NCBI GenBank assembly: GCA_028023455.1
Contig: JAQFVV010000548.1
Span: 60,001 to 124,000, forward strand
DNA: 64,000 nucleotides
Reading direction: 5' to 3'
Source of the DNA: Epiperipatus broadwayi
Taxonomy: Eukaryota > Onychophora > Udeonychophora > Euonychophora > Peripatidae
The position numbers and the translations under genes were made by a program. Below are positions 52,437-63,516 of the stretch, one piece after another. How positions within the stretch are numbered: position 1 is the stretch's first letter; every line of letters begins with the position of its first letter. The notes beneath the pieces are model-generated. The model was not told where the DNA came from. It searched no databases and saw only the letters and a list, made by a program, of their open reading frames with translations.

Positions 52437-55400
52437 TGTAACCGTTGGAATTGTTGAATGCTGTATTCCATTTAAATTGAAGAAAGAAGGTCCAAAATGT
52501 TGGTGCCAATTTGTAACTGATTGAATTGATGGATGAACATGATGGTTAGGATGATCAATCTGATCTGATAAAAAAATCTAACAATCTAATTTAAATTAAT
52601 CTGGCCTAGCTCAATCAGGTCGCCGTTATGTAATAAACCATCACAAAGCGCAAATAATCTCTCTTAAAGTTTAATTTACTTAAGTTATATGTGAAATGAA
52701 GGAATAATGAGACTATCTGCTCCAGACATCAACAAATCCATCACAATTACAACATAAATTGCAAAGAGCAGTGAAACCAACTACTATTGCCCTAAACAAT
52801 AATATAGGATTAGGCTAACTACTTGATTGGCAATATAATCAAAATCAAATCCAATTAATAACTAAAACAGATTCCAATATATATATTTTATTAGCCTGTT
52901 ACTGTTATAGTAATTTAAATCTACTTTATTATTTAAAGATGCTGCCTTTTTAACTTAATGGATAAGCTTCTAAGTATCTGTAATAGTACTTTACAAAACA
53001 TTTTTTTACATATAGACATTATTTAAATATCAAAACAAAATACTACTTGAACCCAAATATATATATATATATATATATTTTAATAAACGCTAAATAGAAA
53101 GATAAACACTCGTGTCAATAAGCGATATACAATTCTTTCTACTTCAATCTTTAATTAATAATTTTCTGTTGGCATCAACTGGTTTAATTATAATTTTATA
53201 AACACTTTGAAAATTTATGCATTCACTTAAATATTTAAACAAATTAATATACGTCTATGGTTTACTAAGAAGCTACAAAATAATTTATAAATAATTTATA
53301 AATATCTTCCAATAAAGTGCTGCTTAACTAGTGCTTCGTTTATGTTTTAAAATAGAATACTTCACTGGAGTTTAATATCAACACTCTATTAGCTCATCTC
53401 TAACTCTACAATGTCCAACCACATTACATAAAAGACATATCAAGTTTCTATTGGATGTTTATTCACCTGTGAGTATTAATACAATCTGTTTGAAATTTTA
53501 AGCAATTGAATAAAAATTGACCGGCAACAATTAAAACATATGATTATAATTGATATTTATACAAATCAAAACAATATTCAATTAAATCGGTCAATGAAGT
53601 TTATTCTCTTCATTTTATAGGAGTTTAAGAAAATATCCAAGACGAATTATTCTGAACCAAACGATAAAGTACGATCTATTTAGATTTTTATGACGGAATC
53701 AGACAAACATGAAATGATTGACTTTGTAATATTAACTAAGATAAATGAGAATATACATATATTTAATATTCGAATGCAAATGTAAATATAAAATTCATAT
53801 GGAAACAAAATAAAATACTAATAAGCAAAACATACCTTATCTTATATTCTAATTCACTTACCAAGCTGAGTTTGAATCTTGTTACCTAAATAGCTACGTC
53901 GTCTTATGCAATCCAAATAAAATAAAATAATTAAACTAGTGTTGATATTTAAATTAACTCAATTTATTGGATTATATAAAAGAAAATTGGCAAGATTAAT
54001 GATAAAATACATCGGAAATGACTTTATATTTTAGATTGGTTGACTAAATAAAAATAATAAATTGCTATGTGTATCTCTAGATGTGTTGCGACAACGATAA
54101 CGACAAAAAAAAATGAATGAGTAAATGAAGGGAAAGGCTTTTGGATTTTTTGCTAAAAACTTTACATGTAACCGATACCAAAGATGTGAAATAGGAGGGT
54201 ATCAGAATCTATTTGTTTATCAAAACAATAACGGATAAATGAATACGAAATAATAAATGTATTTGAGTCTTTCCGATCATTTTCATTTAATAAATTATAT
54301 TACTTTTAGAGATAATTAAAAAAAAACATCCCCTTTTATTACATATAAAAAAAATTAATACACGCACATTTTATATAAAAAAAAATCATACCATATATAT
54401 ATGAGTCTGTTCGTTCACTATTTATTGGCCCATTGATTGACTTCAGTTCTTATGGTGTAAAGAGAAGTTTCTTTGTCAGAAATAATAATCGCAAACTTTA
54501 TGATACTTCACTAAAAGTTTTCTTTTTCTGTCCGAAGAGGTGAGTGCACTTTGATTATCCCTTTTATGATGTGAATTGATCCAGTTGGTCCCTGTTCCTT
54601 TACTCGTGAGACGATGTTTACGCAAATCCATTTTTTTTTAAATTAAAAATAGCCGACTTTTTTTTTTATAAAGCATTTTTTTTTCTACTTCATAGGTTTC
54701 TTTTTTTTTTCTCCACACTTTGTTGCCGCTTCCCCGGAAACTTTTCGCAACTGCCCTCTAAATGATTGAACGGGCAGATAATTCCACTATTTTTCCATGT
54801 TTTATGGTTTTACACACAAAAAAAAATATTGAAAAACTTTATTTGTTAAGACACAGAAAATATGTCTGTCCTTGACTATAGCAAAATGATGAAAATGATC
54901 CCATTATATTCTGTCGCGTCTTTTTTATATGTTCTCTTTCTGACGTTTTTCGTATCTTGACGACCATTCAATATTACTAAAAAAAAACTCAATTCTATCA
55001 ATTTTTTTTGTATTAGTTTTCGCGCAGTTTTGGGGTAAGTTTGGAGAAAAGATACATGAAAATTAAATCCAAATTCGATTACAATTTTTTTTATTATTTA
55101 CAAACCAAAATACAAAATTGATATAATAACCTTTTAAATTATTGATCAACATCAATAATTTACACATATCTATAATTTTTAATAATAATATTTTTTTAAA
55201 TTAATTTATAAACAAATATACACAACATAAAAAACATTGAACCGTATGTAATAATGTTACTATGGTGACTGCATTCATATATGAAATATGTAAAATAAGA
55301 TCAATCCTATTTAGGTAAACTTAAATTGTACTGAATTGTTTTTTTTTTAAATAAATTTATTTATTTATATGTTTTTCTTAAGTTTGATTATAGTGAAGGT

Positions 55401-55611
55401 ATTTTTATTTTTAACACTAGAATCAACAGTATATAATTCTATTTAAAAGCTTTAAGGTTGCCACGGTGATCAAATTTAAATTCACATTTCCAAGATCTTA
55501 CATTATCTATCTATTGAGCAAAGGAAAAATAAAATAAAATCAACAAACGTCTTTATTTATTTATTTATTTTTTCTTTATATATACCTGGATCATCAATCT
55601 GAACATTCACA
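52437..55611 (-). repeat. 3' LTR (minus orientation)
   Basis: 3175 bp, matching 58943-62116 along its whole length. In element orientation it begins TGTGAATG (after the PPT) and ends CGGTTACA. It contains long T/A homopolymer runs but no open frame. Confidence 0.93.
52489..52508 (-). other. Internal PBS-like copy within the 3' LTR
   Basis: Same internal primer-site-like sequence as 58995-59014, ending in GGACC where the other LTR has GGGCC. It lies 3 nt from an internal TGTAAC and 75 bp inside the LTR edge. Confidence 0.6.
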
Positions 55612-55624
55612 ACATTTCCCCTCT
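55612..55624 (-). other. Polypurine tract
   Basis: On the minus strand AGAGGGGAAATGT lies directly before the 3' LTR start TGTGAATG. Position and purine content fit the plus-strand priming site. Confidence 0.75.
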
Positions 55625-57073
55625 ACAGAGAAAAAAAAATAAAGACACTTTTTCCCTTCTCTAAAATCATTAAACATTTTAATTTCTGCACAGATAAACG
55701 TCTATCATTTCCATCTGTCTTGATTTTAATATCATTTGAAATGTTAGTAAAAAAATTTCAAATATCTTATTCTCATGGAAGCAATGTGGAATTCGTTCAT
55801 TCCATTTATGCTTGACTAATTAGTTAACCTACATGTATTTTTTTTTCTTTTTTTTTTTTTTTTTTGAATTTCACAATCAAATTATTACATCTTTATATTC
55901 CTCTCTGCAACTTTCTGAACAACAATGCTCTAAAATTAGAGTCAAACAAGAAAATCATTTAGTATTTGCTTCATACAAGCCAAATATATTACGGAACAAA
56001 ATTCATTTATAAGCCAAATATTATTAGTTACTCTCTAATAATCATATATTTTTATTGCATTGTTAAAATATATATATATATATTCATGGTTTTATTTTCT
56101 TAAAACTCAACAATAGCTTTTATTATTATTTTCTTTAGACATATCTGTAGTTCACTTCAGTGACACTAATATGGGCCTAAATTTTAAACATTCAATATTG
56201 TCATAAAATGAGAATGTACCTTTAGTTAATTGATATCTTATATTTATTCAATTCCTGCTTTGGACATTGAAAATATCAACCTTTAAAGTCACTTTTCCTA
56301 TAAAATAATCTAAACAAATGAAAATTAACTCTTACAGTGAGCTGGAGATTCAAAACAATAGAGATATCCTATTCTTAAATCACTTCTAATACTAAAGTAA
56401 ACTGATTAAATGTCAATCAAATCTAATTTTAATTTCTGGAGGATCTGACAACTACTTTACAAACTAAGCTGTGCTCTACATTGATGCTAATCAGGGACAT
56501 TTATGTTTGAATAGCTTTATTTTATACAGGTTAGGGAAACTACTAAACATTTCTCTTTAAAATTATAACTCATATTAAAAGATAAATCCTGCCATTAAGG
56601 ATTTCTTCCTACCTGCCAATGAACAATAATAAGTCTGGGACATCTGTCGACTTCAGACTTCAATATAATTTTATATAGAGTTATGAGCCACAACACACAT
56701 CTATAGTTCTGCCAACTTCCTCAAAGAAAAGACTTAACCATACAAATATTTACAATTTACAAATAGCACAGACATTAAAATCTTACACTCTACATCTCCA
56801 ATGCATTAAATAACACATTCACCATCATTAGTCAATTCTACAAGGTTTAATTTTAAACAGTATTTGCATACTATACAATGAAAATCTTCAAAAGTACTTT
56901 GACTATAAATATTTCTCACTCTATTTTTTTTTTTTTTTTTAGTCTTTCATATGTGTATCTACACTATTACTAATGACTTTTGGTCATAATAATAAATATC
57001 ATGAGACATACTAATAAAGTTACTTTAGTGAATGTCTTTTTATTTAATTGGGTGGTGCTACTGGCTTTAAGCT
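55625..57073 (-). other. 3' untranslated internal region of the LTR element
   Basis: 1.45 kb between the integrase remnant and the PPT. No long open frame. Some minus-strand stretches near 56100-56320 look mildly protein-like with few stops, so a decayed extra ORF is possible, but no family is recognised. Confidence 0.45.
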
Positions 57074-57166
57074 TCAGGCATTGAAGGTACCTTTTTCACC
57101 TTCCGGGGTTTCTATGAGAAATGCATTCTCCCCCACTTTTCTTTTTATTTGGAATGGTCCCTCATA
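57074..57166 (-). pseudogene. Integrase C-terminal remnant (GPY/F module)
   Basis: Thirty codons ending in TGA (57074-57076) read YEGPFQIKRKVGENAF and LIETPEGEK. This matches the GPY/F module found at the C-terminus of Ty3/Gypsy integrases. It is not in frame with gag, which ends 178 bp upstream in element orientation. It marks the far edge of the internal pol deletion. Confidence 0.75.
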
Positions 57167-57344
57167 TATATTCAAAAAATTTTTTTGAACTTATAATTCT
57201 ACGGGTCACTGATTTGTCTCTACTTCAAATAAATATGTTTTTATATAAGTCATTTATTTTCCAGTCATTCACAAATTCATTAATCCATTAGTCAAATCAT
57301 GGGTCAGGGAGGAAATCATGCCATCTAAATTTATCAAATCAATA

Positions 57345-58643
57345 TTAGTCTTTTCCTCTCTCCATGTACTTTTCAACTACTCTCAATATTTCTGAACAAA
57401 ATAACAGAGAAATGTTACTATGAACATTATTATCTACTGTATAGTTATACTTACTATAAGTTTTCTCAAGTAACAAACTCTTACTCCATTTTTCAAAGGG
57501 TTCATCTTCCTTCCCTTTTACTGTACTATCACAAAGTTCTCCTTGAAATAACTGCTTAACATACTTTCTATAATAAATTTTATCTGACTGCATTATTATG
57601 GACATATCTTCTTCCATACTTATTTTCCACCTTTCCTTTGCAGTATGATACATACTTTTAAATCTTCGTGTTACTTGTTTGCACTCTATATAATTTCTTA
57701 AGTTACCTTTCAAATTTTCAACTCCTTTGGATTTAAATTTATTTATTAACCATGCTTCATCTATCATTTTCTGACTAACCCCAGTCTTTATGTTTTTATT
57801 TGATTGTAACAGCTCGGCATTTGAAAGCTTCTTATCTAAATTATTCTGTTCATCAATATACTTTATTTTTACTGAATCATTAGAACAATCTATTTTTACC
57901 TTTTCAAATTTTTTTATCATCTTTACTTTTCCTAAAGGCACCTGTTCTAACGTTTTGTAATTTACTATTTTTGCTTCATTACATTTTACCTTCATATTAG
58001 TCTGAATATCTCTTAGCTCCTTTTTAATATCACTTATCTCCAATGCGGTTGCTTTCTGGGTATCTACATAAGTCTGTTCAATTTTAAAACATTTTCCCTC
58101 CAAACTTTGATATTTAATTTTACAACTTTTAACTTCGGCTTCTAAAATGTTAAGCCTGACATCTATGTGTTTTTGTGACTTCTGTATATGGTCACTCAAT
58201 TCGTCAAACCTACAATTATATTTATCAATGGATTCTTTCAATCGAGTATCTAAGTTATGCTTAAATTCATCAAACTTGGCATTAGTACCATTTAACTCGA
58301 TTTTGCATAAGCCAATTTTAATATTTACCTCCTCTCTAAGTTTTTTATTTTCTTTAATCATATCACCCAGTTTATTATTCATGTCTTCTCTTAACATTTG
58401 ATTATCTCTACTCATGTCACTAAATTTATTATTTATATCACTACTTATATCTTCTCTTAACTTATTATTATCTCTGCTCATGTCACTAAATTTATTATTT
58501 ATATCACTAAATTTGGCATTTATACCCTCAAATTTATTATTCATATCACTTTTCATATCACCCATCTTTTCCATTAATTCTTTCAGAATTGGATACAAAT
58601 CTCCTTCAGGTTTTGATAATTTTTCTTTCTTATTGCTTTCCAT
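57345..58643 (-). CDS. Gag-like coiled-coil protein of the LTR element
   Basis: 432 residues and intact. Residues about 20-220 are a long charged coiled coil. A short unit NNKFSDMSRDN..LRED is tandemly repeated at about 49-66 and 71-88, with looser copies around it. Residues about 290-400 form a non-repetitive, Trp- and Lys-rich domain (AWLINKFKSKG, CKQVTRRFKSMYHTAKERW). No CCHC zinc knuckle and no protease, RT or integrase motif. It starts about 280 bp after the PBS, the usual place for gag, and is the only intact frame in the element. Assembly into virus-like particles is inferred from position and coiled coil and not from a recognised Gag domain. Its short repeats suggest expansion by DNA slippage. 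Confidence 0.75.
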   Translation of the reverse strand: MESNKKEKLSKPEGDLYPILKELMEKMGDMKSDMNNKFEGINAKFSDINNKFSDMSRDNNKLREDISSDINNKFSDMSRDNQMLREDMNNKLGDMIKENKKLREEVNIKIGLCKIELNGTNAKFDEFKHNLDTRLKESIDKYNCRFDELSDHIQKSQKHIDVRLNILEAEVKSCKIKYQSLEGKCFKIEQTYVDTQKATALEISDIKKELRDIQTNMKVKCNEAKIVNYKTLEQVPLGKVKMIKKFEKVKIDCSNDSVKIKYIDEQNNLDKKLSNAELLQSNKNIKTGVSQKMIDEAWLINKFKSKGVENLKGNLRNYIECKQVTRRFKSMYHTAKERWKISMEEDMSIIMQSDKIYYRKYVKQLFQGELCDSTVKGKEDEPFEKWSKSLLLEKTYSKYNYTVDNNVHSNISLLFCSEILRVVEKYMERGKD

Positions 58644-58921
58644 TTTTATTTTCTATTTATGTCAAATATAATATCTCTATTTTAAATAAATTGCGAAATA
58701 CTTTACTTTTATTTATTCTTACATAAAACATATCTACCCATTCAATCCTACAGCTGCGAATAAAAATCCCCAAAGAACGACAACAACAAATATTCTAATA
58801 TCTTATTTAAACCTATGATATAATATAATCAGCTATATAACTCCACCAATGCATATAAAAATAATACCATGTTTTAGCATCTATATGAGACTCAAACTTG
58901 GGTCTTTAATTGGTTATTTCG

Positions 58922-58939
58922 GCCCCATGTTGGGCGCCA
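58922..58939 (-). other. Primer-binding site, tRNA-Lys-like
   Basis: On the minus strand TGGCGCCCAACATGGGGC lies 3 nt inside the 5' LTR. It is complementary to the 3' end of a tRNA-Lys(CTT)-type molecule (TGGCGCCCAACGTGGGGC), with one mismatch by memory of that tRNA. It fixes the element's orientation. Confidence 0.8.
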
Positions 58940-58942
58940 TTT

Positions 58943-61900
58943 TGTAACCGTCGGAATTGTTGAATGCTGTATTCCATTTAAATTGAAGAAAGAAGGCCCA
59001 AAATGTTGGTGCCAATTTGTAACTGATTGAATTAATGGATGAAGGTGATGGTTAGGATGATCAATCTGATCTGATAAAAAAATCTAACAATCTAATTTAA
59101 ATTAATCTGGTCTAGCTCAATCGGGTTGCCGTTATGTAATAAACCATCACAAAGCACAAATAATCTCTCTTAAAGTTTAATTTACTTAAGTTATATGTGA
59201 AATGAAGGAATAATGAGACTATCTGCTCCAGACATCAACAAATCCATCACAATTACAACATAAATTGCAAAGAGCAGTGAAACCAACTACTATTGCCCTA
59301 AACAATAATATAGGATTAGGCTAACTACTTGATTGGCAATCTAATCAAAATCAAATCCAATTAATAACTAAAACAGATTCCAATATATATATTTTATTAG
59401 CCTGTTACTGTTATAGTAATTTAAATCTACTTTATTATTTAAAGATGCTGCCTTTTTAACTTAATGGATAAGCTTCTAAGTATCTGTAATAGCACTTTAC
59501 AAAACATTTTTTTACATATAGACATTATTTAAATATCAAAACAAAATACTACTTGAACCCAAATATATATATATATATCTATTTTAATAAACGCTAAATA
59601 GAAAGATAAACACTCGTGTCAATAAGTGATATACAATTCTTTCTACTTCAATCTTTAATTAATAATTTTCTGTTGGCATCAACTGGTTTTATTATAATTT
59701 TATAAACACTTTGAAAATTTATGCACTCACTTAAATATTTAAACAAATTAATATACATCTATGGTTTACTAAGAAGCTACAAAATAATTTATAAATGATT
59801 TATAAATATCTTCCAATAAAGTGCTGCTTAATTAGTGCTTCGTTTATGTTTTAAAATAGAATACTTCACTGGAGTTTAATATCAACACTCTATTAGCTCA
59901 TCTCTAACTCTACAATGCCCAACCACATTACATAAAAGACATATCAAGTTTCTATTGGATGTTTATTCACCTGTGAGTATTAATACAATCTGTTTAAAAT
60001 TTTAAACAATTGAATAAAAATTGACCGGCAACAATTAAAACATATGATTATAATTGATATTTATACAAATCAAAACAATATTCAATTAAATCGGTCAATG
60101 AAGTTTATTCTCTTCATTTTATAGGAGTTTAAGAAAAATATCCAAGACGAATTATTCTGAACCAAACGATAAAGTACGATCTATTTAGATTTTTATGACG
60201 GAATCAGACAAACATGAAATGATTGACTTTGTAATATTAACTAAGATAAATGAGAATATACATATATTTAATATTCGAATGCAAATGTAAATATAAAATT
60301 CATATGGAAACAAAATAAAATACTAATAAGCAAAACATACCTTATCTTATATTCTAATTCACTTACCAAGCTGAGTTTGAATCTTGTTACCTAAATAGCT
60401 ACATTGTCTTATGCAATCCAAATAAAACAAAATAATTAAACTAGTCTTGATATTTAAATTAACTCAATTTATTGGATTATATAAAAGAAAATTGGCAAGA
60501 TTAATGATAAAATACATCGGAAATGACTTTATATTTTAGATTGGTTGACTAAATAAAAATAATAAATTGCTATGTGTATCTCTAGATGTGTTGCGACAAC
60601 GATAACGACAAAAAAAAATGAATGAGTAAATGAAGGGAAAGGCTTTTGGATATTTTGCTAAAAAATTTACATGTAACCGATACCAAAGATGTGAAATAGG
60701 AGGGTATCAAAATCTATTTGTTTATCAAAATAATAATGGATAAATGAATACGAAATAATAAATGTATTTGAGTCTTTCCGATCATTTTCATTTAATAAAT
60801 TATATTACTTTTAGAGATAATTAAAAAAAAACATCCCCTTTTATTACATATAAAAAAAATTAATACACGCACATTTTATATAAAAAAAAATCATACCATA
60901 TATATATGAGTCTGTTCGTTCACTATTTATTGGCCCATTGATTGACTTCAGTTCTTATGGTGTAAAGAGAAGTTTCTTTGTCAGAAATAATAATCGCAAA
61001 CTTTATGATACTTCACTAAAAGTTTTCTTTTTCTGTCCGAAGAGGTGAGTGCACTTTGATTATCCCTTTTATGATGTGAATTGATCCAGTTGGTCCCTGT
61101 TCTTTTACTCGTGAGACGATGTTTACGCAAATCCATTTTTTTTAAATTAAAAATAGCTGACTTTTTTTTTTATAAAGCATTTTTTTTTTCTACTTCATAG
61201 GTTTCTTTTTTTTTTTTCTCCACACTTTGTTGCCGCTTCCCTGGAAACTTTTCGCAACTGCCCTCTAAATGATTGAACGGGCAGATAATTCCACTATTTT
61301 TCCATGTTTTATGGTTTTACACACAAAAAAAAATATTGAAAAACTTTATTTGTTAAGACACAGAAAATATGTCTGTCCTTGACTATAGCAAAATGATGAA
61401 AAAGATCCCGTTATATTCTGTCACGTCTTTTTTATATGTTCTCTTTCTGACGTTTTTCGTATCTTGACGACCATTCAATATTACTCAAAAAAAACTCAAT
61501 TCTATCAATTTTTTTTGTATTAGTTTTCACGCGGTTTTGAGGTAAGTTTGGATAAAAGATACATAAAAATTAAATCCAAATTCGATTACAATTTTTTTTT
61601 ATTTACAAACCAAAATACAAAATTGATATAATAACCTTTTAAATTATTGATAAACATCAATAATTTACACATATCTATATTTTTTAATAATAATATTTTT
61701 TTAAATTAATTTATAAACAAATATACACAACATAAAAAACATTGAACTGTATGTAATAATGTTACTATGGTGACTGCATTCATATATGAAATATGTAAAA
61801 TAATATCGATCCTATTTAGGTAAACTTATATTGTACTGAATTGTTTTTTTTTTTAAATAAATTTATTTATTTATATGTTTTTCTTAAGTTTGATTATAGT

Positions 61901-62116
61901 GAAGTTATTTTTATTTTAAAGCTAGAATCAACAGTATATAATTCTATTTAAAAGCTTTAAGGTTGCCACGGTGATCAAATTTAAATTCACATTTCCAAGA
62001 TCTTACATTATCTATCTATTAAGCAAAGGAAAAATCAAATAAGATCAACAAACGTCTTTATTTATTTATTTATTTTTTCTTTATATATACCTGGATCATC
62101 AATCTGAACATTCACA
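58943..62116 (-). repeat. 5' LTR (minus orientation)
   Basis: 3174 bp. Its inner end carries an extra internal TGTAAC plus PBS-like sequence 75 bp from the true edge (58995-59018). The outer end (62111-62116, ttcaca) adjoins (TA)n. Confidence 0.93.
58995..59014 (-). other. Internal PBS-like copy within the 5' LTR
   Basis: Minus strand TGGCACCAACATTTTGGGCC resembles the active PBS plus its following GGCC and, like it, lies 3 nt from a TGTAAC (59018). It looks like a former LTR end plus PBS now buried 75 bp inside the LTR. Confidence 0.6.
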
Positions 62117-62800
62117 ATATATATATATATATATTATTTTTGAATGTTTGAAAAATATAAATATGGATTTGTGTTTATATTAATGCATACTTGTTAAGCA
62201 CAAATATGTCTTTATCTATTTAATATATATACTTATTGCAAGTATATATGTATATTTATTATTTGGGTTTGTATTTAAAACATTGATATTACCTAAAATT
62301 AAACCATAATATAAAATAAAGGATGTACTATTTGTTTTATAAGTAATGCCTTTGTAATTTATTTGAAAGAGTATTAATATTTTATTCTTATTTTTCTTTT
62401 AATGCCAGAGTCATTATGAAATTAATTGAATTCACAATTTAATAGAGGATAACTTCATATTTCACTTATTGTTTAGTCTTTAGGTCACTTACACATATTA
62501 TTATTCATTGATATGTTTAGATATACATAAATTTACATAATAGATGTGTATATTGGATTTAATAGAATTCCCTTTGTTTCTGATATATACATATTTGATT
62601 AGTTAGTCATATCAACCTTGAAAATAAATTATAAGAATAGATCTCATTGCTCTATATGATTTTAAATTTATTTCATGTATAGCTAGTTGGAAGGATAAAC
62701 AATTTATTTAAATATAACTGGGATAATTTTGTCTTTCTTCATTTAAATTATACAATTTATTATATTAGGCTTTCTCAACAATTGGATTCATTTAGATTAT
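62117..62800. other. AT-rich flank of the LTR element
   Basis: Starts with the (TA)n target region. Nothing else recognised. Confidence 0.4.
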
Positions 62801-62804
62801 ATAT

Positions 62805-63212
62805 CTTCCATTACGTTTATCATCCAATGTTTGAAGCATTATTTTCTTCTCATATATTGATGTTCCATTACATTTGAGGTATAATATGTCTATATGATAT
62901 ATTGTCCATTACATTTGGAACCACAAACTGTTGGTCCCAGTTAACTGATGATTGGTATAATGGAGTAAAAGTATGTTCCATTACATTTGGACACCACAAC
63001 GTGGTCAGCATAATATGTTCGTTTAATTATTCATTACATTTGGTGTATCAAAGTTAGGGGCTTGGTTAACTAATGATTATTGTTGCAAAAGTTCATATGT
63101 TTATTTTCATTTGAGATCATATAAAGATACATTCCATTATGTTTGGCTTTCCCAATGTTTGGGGCCTTCTTTCTTCAATTTAAATGGAATGCAGCAAGTA
63201 CATTCCATTACA
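62805..63212 (+). repeat. Array of LTR-end/PBS-like motifs
   Basis: ttccattacatttgg or a close variant recurs near 62809, 62867, 62907, 62974, 63028 and 63132, at 40-100 bp spacing. After it several copies read like a PBS (TTTGGNNCC..AACgTGG..) and two share ggttaact.atgatt. The last unit (63148-63197) matches, in plus orientation, the 3' tip of the LTR of the 52-62 kb element (ggccttctttcttcaattta, then aatggaatgcagca). It looks like the decayed tip of a related LTR with repeated end duplications. Confidence 0.55.
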
Positions 63213-63301
63213 ATATATATATATTGTGTAGTTTTTGTAGTGGAATTACAGCAAGTACTATTCCATATACAATATATATATATTGTGTAGTTTTTGTAGT
63301 T
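63198..63301. repeat. Two tandem units of about 61 bp
   Basis: attccattacaatatatata, then attgtgtagtttttgtagt, occurs twice. The second copy runs into the hammerhead-like repeat. Confidence 0.75.
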
Positions 63302-63412
63302 CTTTACACTTGAAAAGTCTGCTTGTAGCAGCGAAACCTTTGGTAGTGTTTTAATATTATTTTTATGCTGGTCTGGTTGAATTTTGGATTTGGGGTAGTT
63401 TTGATTATATAT
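63278..63412 (+). repeat. Dispersed repeat with hammerhead-like motif, copy 2
   Basis: Inverse of 50605-50735. Motif at 63306-63349: helix I ACAC/GTGT, core TTGAAAA (63310-63316), helix II CTGC-TTGTA-GCAG with a bulged T, then C, GAAA (63333-63336), helix III ACC-TTT-GGT, A. The core again has U3 and A8 in place of C3 and G8. Confidence 0.6.
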
Positions 63413-63439
63413 TGACTAGTTTAGCTTTATGCTTTTAAT

Positions 63440-63441
<2 letters not shown>

Positions 63442-63512
<71 letters not shown>
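63442..63512. repeat. Interrupted (TA)n microsatellite
   Basis: Two TA tracts separated by 'ttatga', the second again followed by 'ttatga'. Confidence 0.95.

Positions 63513-63516
<4 letters not shown>

Larger units (their letters stand above)
52437..62116 (-). mobile_element. 9.68-kb LTR retrotransposon, gag-only with pol deleted (TR-GAG-like)
   Basis: Two 3.17-kb direct repeats (52437-55611 and 58943-62116) with TG..CA ends flank a 3.33-kb interior. Orientation is minus: a PBS lies 3 nt inside the 58943 end and a polypurine tract adjoins the 55611 end. The interior codes for an intact gag-like protein (57345-58643). Of pol only the last 30 codons of integrase remain (57074-57166), so protease, RT, RNase H and the integrase core are gone. 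It must rely on a related autonomous element. The flanks are (TA)n on both sides, so a 4-6 bp target duplication is compatible but not provable. The LTRs are 1 bp different in length with roughly 1-2% substitutions by eye, so insertion is fairly recent. Confidence 0.92.

Noticed and set aside
58147-58671. Plus-strand open frames of about 85 codons opposite the gag-like gene
   Set aside because: They are antisense shadows of the repeated coiled-coil coding sequence, rich in Leu/Ser as expected from reversed charged codons.
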